Assembly: GCA_024654065.1 (NCBI GenBank)
Contig: JANLIQ010000063.1
Coordinates: 1-7,659 of the forward strand
Direction: 5' to 3'
DNA length: 7,659 bases
From: Candidatus Berkelbacteria bacterium
GTDB lineage: Bacteria > Patescibacteriota > UBA1384 > 2-12-FULL-50-11
The notes below the pieces were generated by a model. That model was not told the DNA's origin, searched no databases, and saw nothing but the letters and a program-made list of their open reading frames with translations. Position numbers and translations under genes: made by a program. Position 1 is the first letter of the stretch, and each line of letters starts with the position of its first letter. Positions 6,035 through 7,659 of this stretch are shown one piece after another.

Positions 6035-6054
6035 ACGCTTTTCAGAACAAACCG

Positions 6055-6080
6055 AAAAGGCGCCGATTTGGCGCCTTTTT
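6055..6080 (+). terminator. Rho-independent terminator of groESL
   Basis: AAAAGGCGCC (6055-6064) pairs with GGCGCCTTTT (6070-6079) over 10 bp with a GATTT loop. The T-run continues to 6080 and is then T-rich. The stem starts 21 bases after the groEL stop. The A-run on the left arm means it may also work on the minus strand. Confidence 0.93.
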
Positions 6081-6110
6081 GTTTGTTGCCCGTATTTACA
6101 GTAATTACCA

Positions 6111-6142
6111 GTCAAGCGTGATTTAAGCAAAACACGCTCGAC
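6111..6142. repeat. Hairpin at the left edge of the repeat element
   Basis: GTC-A-AGCGTG (6111-6120) pairs with CACGCT-C-GAC (6133-6142), nine pairs and one mismatch, with a 12-nt loop. Its last bases overlap the start of the repeat element. Confidence 0.55.
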
Positions 6143-6143
6143 G

Positions 6144-6260
6144 GTGTAGATTTTACGTGAAAAAAGCGGTTAAATTTGTAATTTTTTGTCGGTTGCTACC
6201 TCTGTTAGAGACAGTCAATTTTTTATAAAAAAGACCGTTATTTTTCACTAAAATCTACAC
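6144..6260. repeat. 117-bp imperfect inverted repeat, arms about 28 bp
   Basis: GTGTAGATTTTACGTGAAAA and the bases after it (6144-6170) are the reverse complement of 6234-6260 apart from two one-base gaps and one mismatch. The outer 12 bp match perfectly. A small CTCT/AGAG stem (6200-6210) lies in the centre. The structure resembles terminal inverted repeats of a miniature transposable element, or a long RNA hairpin. Confidence 0.75.
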
Positions 6261-6347
6261 ATGTGGGAACATAGCGAGAAATCGAAGAAAAAATAATTTT
6301 CCGCCAAAAAAACGGCCGCCTGTTAACGCCTGAGCGTAGCGATGGCG

Positions 6348-6390
6348 GGCAGGGTTTACCCTGCCGGAGCATTCCGCAAAGGCGGGCTCC
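6348..6390. repeat. Paired GC-rich hairpins in block C of the repeat element
   Basis: GGCAGGG (6348-6354) pairs with CCCTGCC (6359-6365) around TTTA. Next to it GGAGC-att-CCGC (6366-6377) pairs with GCGG-GCTCC (6382-6390) around AAAG. Just before lies a third foldback, CGCC...GGCG (6328-6347), with a TGAGCGTAGCGA centre of a kind common in dispersed bacterial hairpin repeats. Confidence 0.6.
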
Positions 6391-6414
6391 AATCCGAATT
6401 TGTATGCCCACTCA

Positions 6415-6443
6415 TTGACAAGCTTCGGTATTTTCTATATGCT
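6415..6443 (+). promoter_or_regulatory. Candidate promoter in the accessory region
   Basis: A full consensus TTGACA (6415-6420) is followed after 17 bp by TATGCT (6438-6443), 4 of 6. Transcription would start near 6450. Downstream lie two small hairpins (6457-6470 and 6475-6497) and the decayed reading frame. Confidence 0.5.
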
Positions 6444-6762
6444 TATATCAGATTTGGGCGCAACGGTGCCGATTTATCACCCGAAAGGTAGATGATATTT
6501 AAGTACTGGGCGTCCATTTTCTATTTATCTAGATGTTCAGATTGCAGATGCGTTGGCGTCAATCGCAGGGATGAAATATTAGATGGATGTGCTAAAGCAG
6601 GCGAAAAAACTCACGAAGACAGAGCAATCCAAGAAGCGACTGATCGACAGAAAGCTATCATTCAAAGCAAACCCCAGTTATCTCGAAGTATTAATTTAAC
6701 TAATTAAAAAAGCCGACCATGGCTATCCGCACATTGTCGACTTCTTAGGTATTAAGACTACA

Positions 6763-6780
6763 ACAGCAAGAGCTTGCTGT
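6763..6780. repeat. 18-bp palindrome
   Basis: ACAGCAAG (6763-6770) and CTTGCTGT (6773-6780) are perfect 8-bp inverted arms around AG. The site lies inside the HTH-like remnant and may be an insertion there, an operator or a recombination site. Confidence 0.6.
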
Positions 6781-6792
6781 CAATGGAAACAA

Positions 6793-6838
6793 AAAATCCC
6801 CCGCCAAGTTGGTCCCGTAAAGACCGGCCGGAGATTTT
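6793..6838. terminator. Strong bidirectional hairpin terminator
   Basis: AAAATCCCCCGCC (6793-6805) pairs with GGCCGGAGATTTT (6826-6838) with one mismatch, and GGTC/GACC (6811-6814/6822-6825) adds an inner stem. On the minus strand the stem runs into TTTTTT; on the plus strand it ends in TTTT. It overlaps the 3' end of the HTH-like remnant frame. Confidence 0.72.
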
Positions 6839-6880
6839 CCGTGAATTAAAGATACCGAAGCGACAAGTGTTTGTTAATGG

Positions 6881-6949
6881 ACGGCTGTAGATTTTTTTCC
6901 GCCAAAAGAAAACGGTTTACCTCGCCGTAGCTTGTCGAAGGCGGGCTCC
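6881..6949. mobile_element. Short, internally deleted copy of the repeat element
   Basis: ACGGCTGTAGATTTT (6881-6895), TTTTCCGCCAAAAGAAAACG (6895-6914) and GGTTTACC...AAGGCGGGCTCC (6914-6949) match blocks A, B and C of the copy at 6141-6390 in order. It lacks the parts corresponding to about 6155-6296 and 6316-6352. It ends 6 bp before the -35 box of the next gene. Confidence 0.55.
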
Positions 6950-6955
6950 GCCCCA

Positions 6956-6984
6956 TTGACTTCCCTCTATTGGACAGCTAGAAT
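6956..6984 (+). promoter_or_regulatory. Promoter of the 7011-7472 gene
   Basis: TTGACT (6956-6961) is followed after exactly 17 bp by TAGAAT (6979-6984), each 5 of 6. The boxes and spacing are nearly the same as in the promoter at 116-144. The start point would be near 6991. Confidence 0.87.
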
Positions 6985-7010
6985 GTAACTGTTCGTGGAG
7001 GTGTTCGCAT

Positions 7011-7472
7011 ATGAACTTAATGAACTTGAAGAGGATGAATCCGGGCTGGAGGCCGCATCTCTGGTTGATCGGCGTGTTCGTCGTCTTGGTAGGTGTGTGG
7101 TTTCTCATTCCGCAGTCGCAGACGACACTCGTCATCGTCGACGGGGTTCCGTACCAGCTCTTGAGCTACAGCACGGTCGAATCGAAACTTGCCAATGGGC
7201 AGTCGAGGCGGACGATGGATGCCTACGTGTGGACCATCGCCTACCCGAAGCAGGATCAGAAGTTCAAGGGAATGACTCGAGGCACGATCATGGTTCCGAA
7301 GTTCGCCGTGGTGCGTGACCGCAACCTGCCACTCAACACCGTCATCTGGGACGGGACCGTTGATTTGGAGGGGAAGAAGTACGGTGTGGCACGGTGGAAC
7401 CCGGCCCATGACGTACCGGCGATCGACAACCCGACACTGGACCCCGAGCCGGCTATGACTAGAACCCAGTAA
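7011..7472 (+). CDS. Unknown small membrane-anchored protein
   Basis: I do not recognise this 153-aa protein. A short basic N-terminus (Lys7, Arg8, Arg14) precedes one hydrophobic segment at about 17-34 (LWLIGVFVVLVGVWFLIP), with no signal-peptidase site or lipobox that I can see. The most likely form is a single-pass inner-membrane protein with the rest outside. The outer part (about 35-153) is rich in Thr, Val and aromatic residues in alternating patterns (TTLVIVDGVPYQLLSYST, DAYVWTIAYP, GTIMVPKFAVV), suggesting beta structure. It has no cysteine. GGAGGT (6997-7002) lies 8 nt before the ATG, which is the first codon downstream of the promoter. It forms a single-gene unit with its own promoter and terminator, lies between two copies of the dispersed repeat, and looks GC-richer than the groESL and phosphohexomutase genes, which hints at separate origin. 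Confidence 0.85.
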   Translation: MNLMNLKRMNPGWRPHLWLIGVFVVLVGVWFLIPQSQTTLVIVDGVPYQLLSYSTVESKLANGQSRRTMDAYVWTIAYPKQDQKFKGMTRGTIMVPKFAVVRDRNLPLNTVIWDGTVDLEGKKYGVARWNPAHDVPAIDNPTLDPEPAMTRTQ

Positions 7473-7476
7473 ATAG

Positions 7477-7491
7477 CGCCGATTCCCGGCG
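7477..7491 (+). repeat. Small hairpin after the 7011-7472 gene
   Basis: CGCCG (7477-7481) pairs with CGGCG (7487-7491) around ATTCC, four bases after the stop. No T-run follows, so the terminator is the next hairpin. Confidence 0.45.
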
Positions 7492-7499
7492 TGACTCCA

Positions 7500-7536
7500 G
7501 CCCGGCCAGGTTTCCAAATCTGTCCGGGCATTTTTT
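7500..7536 (+). terminator. Rho-independent terminator of the 7011-7472 gene
   Basis: GCCCGG (7500-7505) pairs with CCGGGC (7524-7529). After a C-T mismatch CAG pairs with CTG, leaving a 10-nt loop. A then TTTTTT (7531-7536) follows. Confidence 0.88.
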
Positions 7537-7625
7537 ATTGCGACGAAATGTAATGAGGGAGCAATACGAGCTTGCGACTATTTCAACCGAACCGGCCGAC
7601 GGGTAAATACGAGCGAAAGCTAATA

Positions 7626-7646
7626 TTTCCAACAAAAAGAAAACGG
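7626..7646. repeat. Third, partial copy of block B of the repeat family
   Basis: TTTCCAACAAAAAGAAAACG plus G matches block B at 6895-6915 except for GC to AA and one A/C shift. It follows the terminator of the 7011 gene as the other copies follow or precede gene units. The window ends 13 bases later, so block C cannot be checked. Block A is not seen upstream. Confidence 0.4.
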
Positions 7647-7659
7647 CTCCGTGGTTGCT

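Larger units (their letters stand above)
6141..6390. mobile_element. MITE-like non-coding repeat element, long copy
   Basis: Three blocks here recur in the same order and orientation at 6881-6949. Block A, ACGGTGTAGATTTT (6141-6154), matches 6881-6895 with one extra base. Block B, TTTTCCGCCAAAA...ACGG (6297-6315), matches 6895-6915. Block C, from GGTTTACC (6353) to AAGGCGGGCTCC (ending 6390), matches 6914-6949. The long copy also contains an imperfect inverted repeat and a GC-rich hairpin cluster that the short copy lacks. No coding capacity is seen. Calling it mobile is inference from the repeated blocks; clear target duplications are not visible. Confidence 0.5.
6583..6849 (+). pseudogene. 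Possible remnant of a small Cro/YdaS-like HTH protein gene
   Basis: One frame reads 38 codons from the ATG at 6583 (MDVLKQAKKLTKTEQ...), meets a TAA at 6697-6699, then reads 49 more codons to a TAA at 6847-6849. The second part has no start codon of its own, so it can only be read as a continuation. Its residues resemble a Cro or YdaS-like helix-turn-helix: GYPHIVDFLGI, then QWKQKIPRQ, following the pattern helix-LGI-x-QWxxxIP of these DNA-binding proteins. The gap between LGI and QWK is about three residues longer than usual and coincides with an 18-bp palindrome. The same frame upstream (from ATG 6439) has further stops at 6493 and 6580. The ATG at 6583 has no good ribosome site. I read it as a decayed regulator gene; a chance frame is a real alternative. 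Confidence 0.3.
6081..7010. other. 930-bp accessory intergenic region full of repeats and hairpins
   Basis: No intact gene with a ribosome site lies here. In order it holds: a hairpin (6111-6142), a long inverted repeat (6144-6260), a G+C-rich hairpin cluster (6297-6390), a promoter-like pair (6415-6443), a decayed-looking reading frame (6583-6849) with a palindrome and a bidirectional terminator, a shorter copy of the repeat (6881-6949) and the promoter of the 7011 gene. Confidence 0.8.

Noticed and set aside
6493..6699. Recoded stop codons joining one long frame (TGA 6493, TAG 6580, TAA 6697)
   Set aside because: All three stop types would need recoding, while TAA, TAG and TGA end ordinary genes in this window; decay or chance is simpler.
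6492..6707. 71-codon open frame in the accessory region
   Set aside because: The AAAGGT before its ATG is too close (2 nt), the ATG lies in a hairpin, the composition is not protein-like, and a competing frame shows the HTH-like residues.
7017..7531. Minus-strand open frames across the 7011-7472 gene
   Set aside because: They run through its terminator and have no ribosome site or promoter, while the plus-strand gene has all expected signals.
6297..7646. CRISPR array
   Set aside because: Repeat copies are about 600-730 bp apart and of unequal length, with no regular short spacers.

Overview
The window looks like chromosomal DNA from a bacterium with a small, economical genome. Compact standalone housekeeping genes, the style of the GroEL C-terminal half, short intergenic hairpins and several unrecognised small proteins make a candidate-phyla (Patescibacteria/CPR) member my best guess. 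This is inference; no rRNA or other marker gene is present. TGA and TAA both end genes here, so the code appears to be the standard bacterial one, not the UGA-to-glycine variant.

Layout, left to right. (1) 1-760: an unrecognised protein (194-709) with a coiled-coil-like middle and a helix-hairpin-helix-like C-terminus, with a clear promoter and a strong terminator. (2) 788-3098: a phosphomannomutase/phosphoglucomutase gene (+) and trpS (-), convergent and overlapping by 8 bp; neither has a Shine-Dalgarno, and both have -10-like boxes almost at the start codon. (3) 3099-3527: a gene-free stretch ending in a plus-strand terminator, which implies an unidentified plus-strand transcript, possibly a small RNA. 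(4) 3528-3983 (-): an unknown 151-aa protein, divergent from (5) the groES-groEL operon (4114-6034). The groE promoter is close to consensus and carries an inverted repeat that is not CIRCE. (6) 6081-7010: 930 bp of hairpins, inverted repeats and two copies of a repeat family, with a decayed-looking small HTH reading frame between them. (7) 7011-7472: a small membrane-anchored unknown protein with its own promoter and terminator, followed by a third partial repeat copy at the window edge.

The housekeeping genes are ordinary: sugar-phosphate isomerisation for envelope precursors, tRNA charging and protein folding. The unusual material is the right-hand accessory region, where repeat copies alternate with promoter-gene-terminator units; the groE control region, where a divergent unknown gene shares the interval with a palindromic operator candidate; and the orphan transcript before 3495.
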